Shown: piece after piece, positions 1 to 9,139 of the stretch
How the letters are laid out: each line of letters opens with the position of its first letter
Position numbering within the stretch: position 1 is the stretch's first letter
From: Mycolicibacter nonchromogenicus
Lineage (GTDB): Bacteria; Actinomycetota; Actinomycetes; Mycobacteriales; Mycobacteriaceae
Reading direction: 5' to 3'
Assembly: GCF_002101775.1 (NCBI RefSeq)
Contig: NZ_LQPI01000018.1
Span: forward strand, 1-64,000
DNA: 64,000 bases
The notes under the pieces: model-generated
Database searches by the model: none
What the model was told of the DNA's origin: nothing
Seen by the model: only the letters and a program-made list of their open reading frames with translations
Program-made: the position numbers and the translations under genes

Positions 1-119
1 ACCAACGCCCCAAACGGGACGCCGACCGACCACGACCACACACCCCCTTGACTCGACCTACAGCCAGCTAACCGCCGGGGTTGTGGATTATGACCAGAAA
101 AGTGGCGTAGCTTTTAGGC

Positions 120-1436
120 ATGGTTGACAACCCGGCGGGTCCCGTCCTGCCGCGCTCGACGTTGGACCTGCTCAGCGCCGTCCCGGACACCCTGCTGCGC
201 CGGCTCAAGCACTACTCGGGCCGGCTGGCCACCGAAGCGGTGTCGATGATGGGCGACCGGCTGCCGTTCTTCGCCGACCTGGAGGCCTCCCAGCGCGCCA
301 GTGTGGCACTGGTGGTGCAGACGGCGGTGGTCAACTTCGCCGAGTGGATGCACGACCCGCACGGCAACGTCAGCCACACCGCGCAGGCGTTCGAGTTGGT
401 GCCCCAGGAGCTGACCCGCCACATCGCGCTGCGGCACACCGTGGACATGGTGCGGGTCACCATGGAGTTCTTCGAGGAGGTCGTGCCGCTGCTGGCCCGC
501 TCCGAAGAGCAGGTGACCGCGCTGACGGTCGGCATCCTGAAATACAGCCGGGATCTGGCCTTCACCGCCGCCTCCGCCTACGCCGACGCCGCCGAGGCTC
601 GTGGCACGTGGGACTCGCGGATGGAGGCCAGCGTGGTCGACGCCGTGGTCCGCGGCGACACCGGCCCGGAGCTGTTGAGCCGCGCAGCCGCGCTGAACTG
701 GGACACCACCGCCCCGGCCACCGTGGTGGTGGGCACCGCACCACCGGGCCCGGACGCCTTCGCCGGACAGAAGGCCAGCCAGGACGTCCGGGACGTCGCC
801 GAGCGCCACGGCCGGGCGGCCCTGACCGACGTGCACGGCACCTGGCTGGTGGCGATCGTCTCCGGTCCGCTGACGCCCACGCAGAAGTTCTTGGCCGAAC
901 TGCTCGGGGCGTTCTCCGACGGGCCGGTGGTGATCGGGCCGACGGCTCCCAGCCTTACCGCCGCCTATCACAGTGCCAGCGAGGCGATCTCGGGAATGAA
1001 CGCCGTCGTGGGCTGGAGCGGGGCGCCGCGACCGGTGCTGGCACGCGAGCTGCTTCCCGAGCGAGCGCTGATCGGCGATGCGTCGGCGATCGCGGCCCTG
1101 CACACCGATGTGATGCGGCCGCTGGCCGAGGCCGGCCCCACGCTCACCGAGACCCTCGACGCCTATTTGGACTGTGGCGGAGCCGTCGAGGCCTGCGCCC
1201 GCAAGTTGTTCGTTCATCCAAACACCGTCCGATACCGGCTCAAGCGGATCGCCGACTTCACCGGGCGCGATCCGGCCGTGCCGCGCGACGCCTATGTGCT
1301 GCGGGTGGCCACCACCGTCGGGCGCCTGGCGAACCAAGCGCAGCATGCCAGTTTCAGCAGTGCCAACGCGCCCTATGCCGCCGCACCACTGCCCGCCGGG
1401 GATCCCGATGAACCTCAGGTCAGCCCGCAGCAATGA
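120..1436 (+). CDS. mabR: PucR-type transcriptional regulator of FAS-II genes (MabR)
   Basis: A 438-residue protein that sits directly upstream of fabD-acpM-kasA-kasB-accD6 in the same direction, the position of MabR (Rv2242) in M. tuberculosis. The C-terminus (about residues 345-400) is a PucR-type helix-turn-helix with the typical LDCGGAVEACARKLFVHPNT run followed by an arginine-rich recognition helix. The long N-terminal half resembles the regulator's ligand-sensing region. In the known family, MabR binds the fasII promoter and tunes mycolic acid elongation. The gap of 184 bases to fabD holds candidate operators (see separate entries). ATG at 120 is taken as start; no strong ribosome binding site is visible. 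Orthology is inferred from domain content plus synteny and is quite secure. Confidence 0.9.
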   Translation: MVDNPAGPVLPRSTLDLLSAVPDTLLRRLKHYSGRLATEAVSMMGDRLPFFADLEASQRASVALVVQTAVVNFAEWMHDPHGNVSHTAQAFELVPQELTRHIALRHTVDMVRVTMEFFEEVVPLLARSEEQVTALTVGILKYSRDLAFTAASAYADAAEARGTWDSRMEASVVDAVVRGDTGPELLSRAAALNWDTTAPATVVVGTAPPGPDAFAGQKASQDVRDVAERHGRAALTDVHGTWLVAIVSGPLTPTQKFLAELLGAFSDGPVVIGPTAPSLTAAYHSASEAISGMNAVVGWSGAPRPVLARELLPERALIGDASAIAALHTDVMRPLAEAGPTLTETLDAYLDCGGAVEACARKLFVHPNTVRYRLKRIADFTGRDPAVPRDAYVLRVATTVGRLANQAQHASFSSANAPYAAAPLPAGDPDEPQVSPQQ

Positions 1437-1500
1437 ACACCTGGCCACACGCCGGGCATAGGCACCCGCCGATGCGCGCCGACGGCGGACACTTGTCGCG

Positions 1501-1514
1501 GTTCGGTATCGAAC
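1501..1514. promoter_or_regulatory. Inverted repeat GTTCG-N4-CGAAC upstream of fabD
   Basis: Perfect 5-bp arms around GTAT in the mabR-fabD gap. It resembles a regulator half-site pair, but the half-sites are in the opposite order to the mycobacterial SOS box (TCGAAC-N4-GTTCGA), so it is not a LexA site. The binding protein is unknown. Confidence 0.35.
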
Positions 1515-1534
1515 GCGTCGCATCAAACGGCAGG

Positions 1535-1553
1535 TTTGTAGGGTCTCCACAAA
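1535..1553. promoter_or_regulatory. Candidate MabR operator TTTGT-N9-ACAAA
   Basis: A perfect inverted repeat, TTTGT at 1535-1539 and ACAAA at 1549-1553 with nine bases between, 67 bases before the fabD start. From memory, the MabR site described in the M. tuberculosis fasII promoter has this architecture (TTTTGT-N9-ACAAAA). The site assignment is therefore inference from layout, spacing and position. Confidence 0.55.
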
Positions 1554-1620
1554 AACATAAGACAATGTTCATAATCTAGGACATCCTGCAAATCGCTCTT
1601 CACAATGTTCTCTTAAAGAC

Positions 1621-2553
1621 GTGATTGCGTTGCTCGCTCCCGGACAGGGATCTCAGACCCCCGGCATGCTGTCGCCGTGGCTGGAGTCGCCCGGCGCCGA
1701 TGCCGCGCGCGCGCAGTTGGCCGCCTGGTCGGACATCGCCGGCCTGGACCTGATCGCGCTGGGCACCACCGCGACCGCCGAGGAGATCACCGACACGGCG
1801 GTCACCCAGCCGCTGGTGGTGGCGGCGACCCTGCTGGCCTACGCCGAGCTGGTCAAGCGCCGCAACGGCCCGGTGAGCGGCGGCGATGTCATCGTGGCCG
1901 GCCACTCGGTCGGCGAGATCGCGGCCTATGCGATCGCCGGTGTCATCTCACCCGACGACGCCGTCATGCTGGCCGCCACCCGCGGCCGCGAGATGGCGAA
2001 GGCCTGCGCACTCGAGCCCACCGGCATGGCCGCGGTGCTCGGCGGTGACGAGGCCGAGGTGCTGGCCCGCCTCGAACAACTCGATCTGACCCCGGCCAAC
2101 CGCAACGCCGTCGGCCAGATCGTGGCGGCCGGTCCGCTGCCCGCCCTGGACAAGCTCGCCGAAGACCCGCCGGCCAAGGCCCGGGTCCGCAAGCTGGCCA
2201 CCGCCGGCGCGTTCCACACCCACTACATGGCACCGGCGCTGGAGGCCTACGCCGCCGCCGTCGAACAGGTCAAGGCTGCCGGAATCTCAGAGCCCACCGC
2301 CACCCTGCTGTCCAATCGCGACGGGCAGCCGGTGACCTCGGCGGCGCAGGCGCTGGAGCACCTGGTCGCGCAGCTGACCCGGCCGGTGCGCTGGGATCTG
2401 TGCACCGAGACGCTCCGCGCCCGCGAAGTCACGGCGATCGTGGAATTTCCGCCCGCCGGTACCCTGGCCGGAATCGCCAAACGCGAACTTCGGGGGACTC
2501 CGACGCACGCCGTCAAATCTCCCGCAGATCTGGACGGGCTTCCCGAGCTCTAA
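1621..2553 (+). CDS. fabD: Malonyl-CoA:ACP transacylase FabD
   Basis: A 310-residue protein that transfers malonyl from CoA to AcpM to supply extender units to FAS-II. It begins GTG with the family's opening MIALLAPGQGSQTPGM. The acyltransferase nucleophile motif GHSVGEIAAYA lies near residues 90-100, and the late catalytic histidine region reads GAFHTHYM (about residue 199). First gene of the fabD-acpM-kasA-kasB-accD6 operon. No Shine-Dalgarno motif precedes the GTG, so the transcript may have a very short leader. M. tuberculosis FabD is similar in length (about 302 residues). Confidence 0.95.
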   Translation: MIALLAPGQGSQTPGMLSPWLESPGADAARAQLAAWSDIAGLDLIALGTTATAEEITDTAVTQPLVVAATLLAYAELVKRRNGPVSGGDVIVAGHSVGEIAAYAIAGVISPDDAVMLAATRGREMAKACALEPTGMAAVLGGDEAEVLARLEQLDLTPANRNAVGQIVAAGPLPALDKLAEDPPAKARVRKLATAGAFHTHYMAPALEAYAAAVEQVKAAGISEPTATLLSNRDGQPVTSAAQALEHLVAQLTRPVRWDLCTETLRAREVTAIVEFPPAGTLAGIAKRELRGTPTHAVKSPADLDGLPEL

Positions 2554-2635
2554 CGCCCGCTTCCAAACCTGCACAACCAGAAACGCAGTAATCACCCCCG
2601 CACACCCCGTGCGGATCCAACCGAAGGGAAACACA

Positions 2636-2935
2636 GTGGCTGCCAGCCAGGAGGAAATCATCGCCGGTCTCGCCGAGATCATCGAAGAGGTGACCGGTAT
2701 CGAGCCGAGCGAGGTCACCGTCGAGAAGTCCTTCGTCGACGACCTGGACATCGACTCGCTGTCGATGGTGGAGATTGCCGTTCAGACCGAAGACAAGTAC
2801 GGCGTGAAGATCCCGGACGAGGACCTCGCCGGTCTGCGTACCGTCGGTGACGTGGTTGCTTACATCCAGAAGCTCGAGGCCGAGAACCCCGAGGCCGCCG
2901 CCGCGCTGCGCGAGAAGTTCGGTTCCGAGAGCTAA
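2636..2935 (+). CDS. acpM: Meromycolate extension acyl carrier protein AcpM
   Basis: A 99-residue acyl carrier protein that carries growing meromycolate chains in FAS-II. The phosphopantetheine serine is in the [13 protein letters not shown] motif (about residue 41). GTG at 2636 is preferred because it gives [15 protein letters not shown], matching the start of known AcpM, and sits behind CGAAGGGAAA; an in-frame upstream start at 2609 gives an unrelated leader. M. tuberculosis AcpM is 115 residues with an acidic C-terminal tail beyond the ACP fold. Here the tail ends soon after the [12 protein letters not shown] stretch, so it is about 16 residues shorter. kasA begins 2 bases after the stop. 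Confidence 0.95.
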   Translation: MAASQEEIIAGLAEIIEEVTGIEPSEVTVEKSFVDDLDIDSLSMVEIAVQTEDKYGVKIPDEDLAGLRTVGDVVAYIQKLEAENPEAAAALREKFGSES

Positions 2936-2937
2936 TC

Positions 2938-4191
2938 GTGTCTTCGCAGCCTTCTACGGCCAACGGCGGTTACCCGAATGTCGTGGTAACCGCCGTTGAG
3001 GCCACCACTTCAATCAGCGGGGACATCGAGAGCACGTGGAAGGGCCTGCTCGCCGGTGAGAGCGGCATTCACGTGTTGGAGGACGACTTCGTCTCCAAGT
3101 GGGATCTGCCGGTCAAGATCGGCGGACACCTCAAGGACCCGGTCGACGACCACATGGGCCGGCTTGACCTGCGACGGATGTCCTACGTCCAGCGCATGGC
3201 CAAGCTGCTCGCCGGTCGGTTGTGGGAGAACGCCGGCTCCCCCGAGGTCGACCCTGACCGTTTCGCGGTCGTCGTCGGAACCGGACTGGGTGGCGGCGAG
3301 AAGATCGTCGAGACCTATGACCTGATGAACGAGGGCGGCCCCCGCAAGGTGTCGCCGCTGGCCGTTCAGATGATCATGCCGAACGGGGCCGCCGCGGTGG
3401 TGGGCCTGCAGCTCGGCGCCCGCGCCGGGGTCATCACCCCGGTGTCGGCCTGCTCCTCGGGATCCGAGGCCATCGCGCACGCGTGGCGGCAGATCGTGAT
3501 GGGCGACGCGGACTTCGCGGTCTGCGGCGGTGTCGAAGGCGGCATCGAGGCCCTGCCGATCGCCACGTTCTCGATGATGCGGGCCATGTCGACTCGCAAC
3601 GACGACCCCGAGGGTGCGTCGCGGCCGTTCGACAAGGACCGGGACGGCTTCGTGTTCGGTGAGGCCGGCGCGCTGATGATCATCGAGACCGAAGAGCACG
3701 CCCTGGCACGCGGCGCCAAGCCGCTGGCCCGGTTGATGGGCGCCGGAATAACCTCCGACGCCTTCCACATGGTGGCTCCCGGACCCGATGGCAAGCGGGC
3801 CGGACGTGCGATGACCCGGGCGCTGGAGTTGGCGGGCCTGTCCCCCAAGGACGTGGACCACGTCAACGCGCACGGAACGGCCACTCCGATCGGTGACACG
3901 GCCGAGGCGAACGCGATCCGGGAAGCCGGTTGCCAGCACGCCGCGGTCTACGCACCCAAGTCAGCGCTGGGCCACTCCATTGGAGCGGTCGGTGCGCTGG
4001 AGTCGGTGTTGACGGTGCTCACACTGCGTGACGGGGTCATCCCGCCGACGCTGAACTACGAGACGCCCGACCCCGAGATCGATCTCGACGTTGTGGCGGG
4101 CGAGCCCCGTTACGGCGACTACAAGTACGCCATCAACAATTCGTTCGGGTTTGGTGGGCACAACGTCGCGCTCGCCTTTGGACGGTACTGA
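2938..4191 (+). CDS. kasA: 3-oxoacyl-ACP synthase KasA
   Basis: A 417-residue beta-ketoacyl-ACP synthase that condenses malonyl-AcpM with acyl-AcpM in the early elongation of meromycolates. The Cys-His-His catalytic triad is visible: Cys in [10 protein letters not shown] (about residue 171), His in [11 protein letters not shown] (about 311) and His in [12 protein letters not shown] (about 345). The C-terminal glycine-rich [10 protein letters not shown] motif is intact. Start is GTG at 2938, separated from the acpM stop by 2 bases, so translation is probably coupled. The length is almost identical to M. tuberculosis KasA (416). The following kasB is a paralogue. Confidence 0.97.
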   Translation: MSSQPSTANGGYPNVVVTAVEATTSISGDIESTWKGLLAGESGIHVLEDDFVSKWDLPVKIGGHLKDPVDDHMGRLDLRRMSYVQRMAKLLAGRLWENAGSPEVDPDRFAVVVGTGLGGGEKIVETYDLMNEGGPRKVSPLAVQMIMPNGAAAVVGLQLGARAGVITPVSACSSGSEAIAHAWRQIVMGDADFAVCGGVEGGIEALPIATFSMMRAMSTRNDDPEGASRPFDKDRDGFVFGEAGALMIIETEEHALARGAKPLARLMGAGITSDAFHMVAPGPDGKRAGRAMTRALELAGLSPKDVDHVNAHGTATPIGDTAEANAIREAGCQHAAVYAPKSALGHSIGAVGALESVLTVLTLRDGVIPPTLNYETPDPEIDLDVVAGEPRYGDYKYAINNSFGFGGHNVALAFGRY

Positions 4192-4223
4192 CACCGGATC
4201 AGAGAGGGAAGTTCGCAACAGCC

Positions 4224-5492
4224 ATGTCATCGCTGGCAACGGGAAAGGGTCTCCCCAACGTCGTCGTCACCGGCTACGCCATGACGACGGCATTGGCCGC
4301 GGACGGGGAAGACACCTGGAAGAAGCTGCTGGACGGCCAGAGCGGCATTCGCAAGCTGACCGACTCGTTCGTCGACGAGTTCGACCTGCCGGTTCGCATC
4401 GGTGGGCACCTCGTCGAGACCCCGGAGTGCTTTGACGAGGGGCTGAGTCGGACTGAGCTGCGTCGGCTTTCCTATCTGCAGAAGATGGCTTTGGTGCTGG
4501 GCCGGCGTGCGTGGGAGCACGCCGGCTCACCCGAAGTCGACACTCGGCGCCTCATGGTGTCGATCGGTACCGGGATGGGCTCCAGCGAGGAGCTCGTCTG
4601 GGCCTATGACGGCATGCGGGAACGCGGCCTGAAAGCGGTCTCCCCGCTGGTCGTGCAGAAGTACATGCCCAACGGTGCGGCCGCAGCGGTCGGCCTGGAC
4701 CGTAAGGCCAAGGCCGGGGTGATCACCCCGATCTCGGCCTGCGCCTCCGGCTCGGAGGGCATCGCCCACGCCTGGCAGCAGATCGTGCTCGGCGAAGCCG
4801 ACATGGCGATCTGCGGTGGCGTGGAGACCCGGATCGAAGCGGTGCCGATCGCCGGGTTCGCCCAGATGCGGATCGTGTTGTCCACCACCAACGACGACCC
4901 CGAGGGGGCGTGTCGCCCGTTCGACCGTGACCGCAACGGGTTCGTGTTCGGTGAGGCCGCCGCGCTGATGGTGATCGAGACCGAGGAGCACGCCAAAGCG
5001 CGCGGGGCCAACATCATGGCGCGGATCATGGGTGCCTCGATCACCTCGGACGGCTACCACATCGTCGCGCCGGACCCCGACGGGCAGAGCGCGGGCCGGG
5101 CGATGACCCGGGCGATCCAGATCGCCGGCCTGACACCCGCCGACATCTCCCACGTCAACGCGCACGCCACCGGAACGTCGGTCGGCGACGTGGCCGAGGG
5201 CCACGCGATCAACCTCGCGCTGGGGCCGCACGGCGGCAACGCCGCGGTGTACGCACCCAAGGCGGCAATCGGCCACTCGGTCGGTGCGGTCGGCGCGGTG
5301 GAGTCCATCCTGACCGTGCTGGCACTGCGCGACCAGATCATCCCGCCGACGCGGAACCTGGAGAACCTCGACCCCGAGATCGACCTGGACGTGGTGGCAG
5401 GCGAAGCGCGCCCGGGCAACTACGAGTACGCGATCAACAATTCATTCGGGTTCGGCGGGCACAACGTCGCGCTCGTCTTCGGCCGGTACTGA
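4224..5492 (+). CDS. kasB: 3-oxoacyl-ACP synthase KasB
   Basis: A 422-residue paralogue of KasA that in mycobacteria extends meromycolates to full length. The catalytic residues are in [20 protein letters not shown] and [15 protein letters not shown] at 4224 follows an AGAGGGAAG stretch, and the gap from kasA is 32 bases. The SACASGSEG variant around the active-site cysteine and the position as second ketosynthase distinguish it from KasA. It belongs to the same operon as accD6 downstream. Confidence 0.96.
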   Translation: MSSLATGKGLPNVVVTGYAMTTALAADGEDTWKKLLDGQSGIRKLTDSFVDEFDLPVRIGGHLVETPECFDEGLSRTELRRLSYLQKMALVLGRRAWEHAGSPEVDTRRLMVSIGTGMGSSEELVWAYDGMRERGLKAVSPLVVQKYMPNGAAAAVGLDRKAKAGVITPISACASGSEGIAHAWQQIVLGEADMAICGGVETRIEAVPIAGFAQMRIVLSTTNDDPEGACRPFDRDRNGFVFGEAAALMVIETEEHAKARGANIMARIMGASITSDGYHIVAPDPDGQSAGRAMTRAIQIAGLTPADISHVNAHATGTSVGDVAEGHAINLALGPHGGNAAVYAPKAAIGHSVGAVGAVESILTVLALRDQIIPPTRNLENLDPEIDLDVVAGEARPGNYEYAINNSFGFGGHNVALVFGRY

Positions 5493-5544
5493 TAGCCGCC
5501 GCAGCGGGACCCGCGATCTAAAGATCAGACCTAGGAGAGGCGCG

Positions 5545-6978
5545 ATGACGACAATGGCTCCCGAGACGGTGGGCGAATCGCTCGACCCGCGTGATCCCCT
5601 GCTGCGTCTGTCGACGTTCTTCGACGACGGCACCGTGGAACTGCTGCACGAGCGCGACCGCTCCGGCGTGCTGGCCGCGAGCGGCACCGTCAACGGAGTA
5701 CGCACCATCGCGTTCTGCACCGACGGCACCGTGATGGGCGGTGCGATGGGCATCGAGGGCTGCGACCACATCGTCAACGCCTACGACACCGCGATCGCCG
5801 AGCAGAGCCCGATCGTGGGCCTGTGGCACTCGGGTGGTGCCCGGTTGGCCGAGGGTGTGCGGGCCCTGCACGCGGTCGGACGGGTCTTCGAGGCCATGAT
5901 CCGGGCATCCGGATTCGTCCCGCAGATCTCGGTGGTGGTCGGTTTCGCGGCCGGTGGCGCCGCCTACGGGCCGGCTCTGACCGACGTCATCGTGATGGCA
6001 CCGGAGGGCCGGGTGTTCGTCACCGGCCCCGACGTGGTGCGCAGCGTCACCGGTGAGGACGTCGACATGGCCGCGCTGGGCGGCCCCGACACCCACCACA
6101 AGAAGTCCGGCGTCTGCCACATCGTCGCCAACGACGAGCTCGACGCCTACGAGCGGGGCCGCCGTCTGGTCGGGTTGTTCTGCCAGCAGGGTCATTTCGA
6201 CCGCACCAAGGCCGAAGCGGGCGAGATCGACCTGCATGCGCTGCTGCCGGAGTCGTCACGACGCGCCTACGACGTGCACCCGCTGGTGCACGGGCTGCTC
6301 GACACCACTGATGAGGGCGCCCCCTCCTTCGAGGAATTCCAGGCCAAGTGGGCGCCGTCGATGGTGGTCGGGCTGGGCCGGTTGTCGGGCCGCACCGTCG
6401 GCGTGCTGGCCAACAACCCGCTGCGGCTGGGTGGGTGCCTGAACTCCGAAAGCGCCGAGAAGGCAGCACGTTTCGTACGGCTGTGCGACGCGTTCGGGAT
6501 TCCACTGATCGTGATCGTCGACGTGCCGGGCTACCTGCCGGGCGTCGGCCAGGAATGGGGCGGCGTGGTGCGTCGCGGCGCCAAGCTGCTGCACGCGTTC
6601 GGCGAGGCCACCGTCCCCCGGGTCACGCTGGTGACGCGCAAGACCTACGGCGGGGCCTACATCGCGATGAACTCGCGGTCGTTGGGCGCCACCAAGGTGT
6701 TTGCCTGGCCGGACGCCGAAGTCGCGGTGATGGGCGCCAAGGCCGCGGTCGGCATCCTGCACAAGAAGAAGCTGGCTGCCGCCGCCGAGCACGAGCGGGA
6801 GGCGCTGCACGAGGAGCTGGCCGCCGAGCACGAGCGGATCGCCGGCGGGGTGGACAGCGCCATCGACATCGGCGTTGTCGACGAGAAGATCGACCCGTCG
6901 CACACCCGCGGCAAGATCACCCAGGCGTTGGCCGAGGCGCCCGCCCGTCGCGGTCGCCACAAGAACATCCCGCTGTAA
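5545..6978 (+). CDS. accD6: Acyl-CoA carboxylase beta subunit AccD6
   Basis: A 477-residue carboxyltransferase subunit that makes malonyl-CoA for FAS-II together with a biotinylated alpha subunit (AccA3 in M. tuberculosis) encoded elsewhere. Crotonase-like carboxyltransferase segments are visible: GLWHSGGARLAEGV and FAAGGAAYGPALTD in the N-terminal half, and DVPGYLPGVGQEWGGVVRRGAKLL with the RKTYGGAYIAMNSRSLGAT stretch in the C-terminal half. ATG at 5545 has a good ribosome binding site (TAGGAGAGG). Last gene of the fasII operon; it converges on glpD with only 30 bases between stops and no obvious terminator hairpin. Confidence 0.95.
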   Translation: MTTMAPETVGESLDPRDPLLRLSTFFDDGTVELLHERDRSGVLAASGTVNGVRTIAFCTDGTVMGGAMGIEGCDHIVNAYDTAIAEQSPIVGLWHSGGARLAEGVRALHAVGRVFEAMIRASGFVPQISVVVGFAAGGAAYGPALTDVIVMAPEGRVFVTGPDVVRSVTGEDVDMAALGGPDTHHKKSGVCHIVANDELDAYERGRRLVGLFCQQGHFDRTKAEAGEIDLHALLPESSRRAYDVHPLVHGLLDTTDEGAPSFEEFQAKWAPSMVVGLGRLSGRTVGVLANNPLRLGGCLNSESAEKAARFVRLCDAFGIPLIVIVDVPGYLPGVGQEWGGVVRRGAKLLHAFGEATVPRVTLVTRKTYGGAYIAMNSRSLGATKVFAWPDAEVAVMGAKAAVGILHKKKLAAAAEHEREALHEELAAEHERIAGGVDSAIDIGVVDEKIDPSHTRGKITQALAEAPARRGRHKNIPL

Positions 6979-7008
6979 GCGTCGCGTCCGCGTCAGTCCT
7001 GCGCGCGA

Positions 7009-8544
7009 TCACTCGTGCGTTGCGAACTCCCGAGCGACGTCGAGGACCCGGTCGCGGTCTTGGGCCACCAGTCCGATCCGGGTCCGGCGATCCACGATGT
7101 CGTCAGCGGTCAGTGCACCCTCGTGGCTGACGGCGTACTCGAACTCGGCACGGATCACGTCGATGCCCTGGGCCACCGGCTCCGCGGGCCGCTCGCAGGT
7201 GGCGGCTGCCAACACGTTGGCCGCCTCCTGTCCGTAGCGCAGCACCAGCGACGCGGGTAGGTCTGCCGTCAGCGCAACGTCCGATCCCGGGTTCTCGGGT
7301 GCACCGATCAAGGGCATGTTCCGGGTGCGGCACGGCGTGGCCGGCAGCGCCCGCAGTCGCACGGCCCGGTCCAGCACGTCTTCGGCCATATGCCGGTATT
7401 CGGTCAGTTTGCCCCCGATCACGCTGAGCACACCGGTCTCCGATTCCACGACGGCGTGATTGCGTGAGACGTCTGCGGTGCGGCCTTCTCCGGTGTCGAT
7501 CAGCGGTCGCAGCCCGGCGTAGGCGCCGCGGACGTCGGCCGTGCTCAGCGCGGTGCCCAATGCGGTGTTGACGGTGTCCAACAGGAAGGAGATCTCCGCG
7601 GAGGTGGGTTGCGGCACATCGGGAATGGGACCGGGCGCCTCTTCGTCGGTGAGGCCCAGATACACCCGGCCCAGCTGTTCGGGCATGGCGAACACGAACC
7701 GGTTCAGCTCACCGGGGATCGGCACGGTCAGCGCGGCAGTCGGATTGCCGAAGGCGGCGGCGTCGAACACCAGATGCGTGCCGCGGCTCGGACGCAGTCG
7801 CAGTGCCGCGTCGATGTCCGCGGCCCAGACGCCGGTCGCGTTGATCACCGCGCGCGCGGTGACGTCGAACGACTCACCGGAGAACTGGTCGGTCAGCCGT
7901 ACCGTGTCGCCGGTGGCCTGCGATGCCGCCACGTAGGTCAGGATCGTCGCGCCGTGCTGGGCCGCGGTTCGGGCGACCGCCGTGACCAGGCGGGCGTCGT
8001 CGATCAACTGCCCGTCGTAGGCCAACAGGCCGCCGTCGAGGCCGTCCCGGCGCACCGTCGGCGTCAGCTCCGCGGCGTGCGCGGCCGAGACCCGTCGCGA
8101 GCGCGGCAATACCGTCGGCGGTGTGCCGGCCAACCGGCGCAGCGCGTCACCGGCGAGAAACCCGGTGCGCACCAGAGCCCGTTCGCGCCGCCGCATCGAC
8201 CCCAGCAGCGGGACCAGTTGCGGCATCGCCCGTACCAGGTGAGGTGCGTTGCGGGTCATCAGAATCCCGCGTTCGACGGCGCTGCGCCGCGCAATGCCCA
8301 CATTGCCGGTCGCCAGGTAGCGCAGTCCGCCGTGGACCAGTTTGGAGCTCCACCGGCTGGTGCCGAAGGCCAGATCCTGCTTGTCCACGCACACCACCCG
8401 CAGGCCGCGAGTCGCCGCGTCCAGGGCGATGCCGGCACCGGTGATTCCGCCACCGATCACCAGGACGTCCACGGTCGCCCCGTCGGCAAGTGCTTCGAGG
8501 TCGGCGGTGCGGAGCGCGGCGTTGAGCGCAGCGTTGTCGGGCAT
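7009..8544 (-). CDS. glpD: FAD-dependent glycerol-3-phosphate dehydrogenase
   Basis: A 511-residue membrane-associated flavoenzyme oxidising sn-glycerol 3-phosphate to dihydroxyacetone phosphate. The N-terminal FAD-binding fingerprint is VLVIGGGITGAGIALDAATRG, followed by the DAO-family stretch SSKLVHGGLRYLATG. Start is placed at ATG 8544 (MPDNAALNAALR). A longer in-frame reading to 8658 would run into the tetR gene and lacks family similarity. The stop of tetR and this ATG overlap as TGATG, so the two are translationally coupled. It is the counterpart of glpD1 (Rv2249c), and the TetR partner probably controls it. Confidence 0.93.
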   Translation of the reverse strand: MPDNAALNAALRTADLEALADGATVDVLVIGGGITGAGIALDAATRGLRVVCVDKQDLAFGTSRWSSKLVHGGLRYLATGNVGIARRSAVERGILMTRNAPHLVRAMPQLVPLLGSMRRRERALVRTGFLAGDALRRLAGTPPTVLPRSRRVSAAHAAELTPTVRRDGLDGGLLAYDGQLIDDARLVTAVARTAAQHGATILTYVAASQATGDTVRLTDQFSGESFDVTARAVINATGVWAADIDAALRLRPSRGTHLVFDAAAFGNPTAALTVPIPGELNRFVFAMPEQLGRVYLGLTDEEAPGPIPDVPQPTSAEISFLLDTVNTALGTALSTADVRGAYAGLRPLIDTGEGRTADVSRNHAVVESETGVLSVIGGKLTEYRHMAEDVLDRAVRLRALPATPCRTRNMPLIGAPENPGSDVALTADLPASLVLRYGQEAANVLAAATCERPAEPVAQGIDVIRAEFEYAVSHEGALTADDIVDRRTRIGLVAQDRDRVLDVAREFATHE

Positions 8545-9122
8545 CACGAGAGGTACCTGTTCAGGGTGTAGGCCAGTTCGGTGGAGAGCGCGTCCTCGTC
8601 GAGGATCGGCGCGACGACTTGGGCGGACTGGATCGCCGATTGGGTGATCAACAGACACATCGCGGCCAGTTCGCGAGGGTCGCCGGCCCGCACGGTGCCG
8701 GCGGCCTGAGCGGCGCCGAGTTCACCGGCCACCAGGTCGATCAGCCGCCGTTGGCTCGCCCCCATCCGCTGGGCGATGTAGACCATCGCCAGATCGGGCG
8801 CGTGGTGCAGCACCTGCATCACCACCTCGTCGTGGCGCAGCTGCGCCGCCACCGCGACGATCCGCATGACCAGTGCCTCACGTCCGGTTCCCGGTTGCTC
8901 GAGTTCGGCCCAGGTCGCGGTGATCCGCGAGGTCAGCAGTGCGGCGATCACCGAGCGGCTGTCCGGCCACCGCCGGTAGACCGTGGGGCGACTCACTCCG
9001 GCGCGCCGCGCGATGGCCGCCAGCGTGACCCGCTCCATGCCCAAGGCGAGCAGGCAGCTTGCCGCGGCGTCGAGGATGCGCTCCCCGACATCCAGCTGCT
9101 CGTCATTACTGGTTGACAGCAT
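8544..9122 (-). CDS. TetR-family transcriptional regulator
   Basis: A 192-residue regulator with an N-terminal TetR helix-turn-helix (GMERVTLAAIARRAGVSRPT, about residues 27-46, then YRRWPDSRSVIAALL) and an all-helical ligand-binding C-terminus. It corresponds to Rv2250c by position. It overlaps glpD by one base (TGATG) and is divergent from the FAD oxidase gene, with start codons 18 bp apart. It probably represses both its own operon and the divergent one from the shared intergenic region. The ligand is unknown; a glycerol or ether-lipid metabolite is a guess from context. Confidence 0.88.
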   Translation of the reverse strand: MLSTSNDEQLDVGERILDAAASCLLALGMERVTLAAIARRAGVSRPTVYRRWPDSRSVIAALLTSRITATWAELEQPGTGREALVMRIVAVAAQLRHDEVVMQVLHHAPDLAMVYIAQRMGASQRRLIDLVAGELGAAQAAGTVRAGDPRELAAMCLLITQSAIQSAQVVAPILDEDALSTELAYTLNRYLS

Positions 9123-9139
9123 GTGTAATACTGTAACGC
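9123..9139. promoter_or_regulatory. Shared bidirectional promoter with symmetric -10 element
   Basis: Only 17 bases separate two divergent ATG codons (9122 minus, 9140 plus). The core TACTGTA at 9129-9135 reads as the -10 element TACTGT on the plus strand and TACAGT on the minus strand. Each lies 6-8 bases before its ATG, fitting leaderless transcripts in both directions. The direct repeat TGTAA (9124 and 9132) could be part of a TetR operator. Confidence 0.6.

Noticed and set aside
1..119. End of an aceE-like gene before mabR, as in M. tuberculosis
   Set aside because: No frame in these 119 bases gives a recognisable C-terminus; nothing can be supported here.
1501..1514. SOS box before fabD
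   Set aside because: The half-sites are GTTCG then CGAAC, the reverse order of the LexA consensus, so it is listed only as a generic inverted repeat.
114..1565. 483-codon open frame opposite mabR
   Set aside because: High-GC shadow of mabR with Arg/Gly/His-rich composition and no family resemblance.
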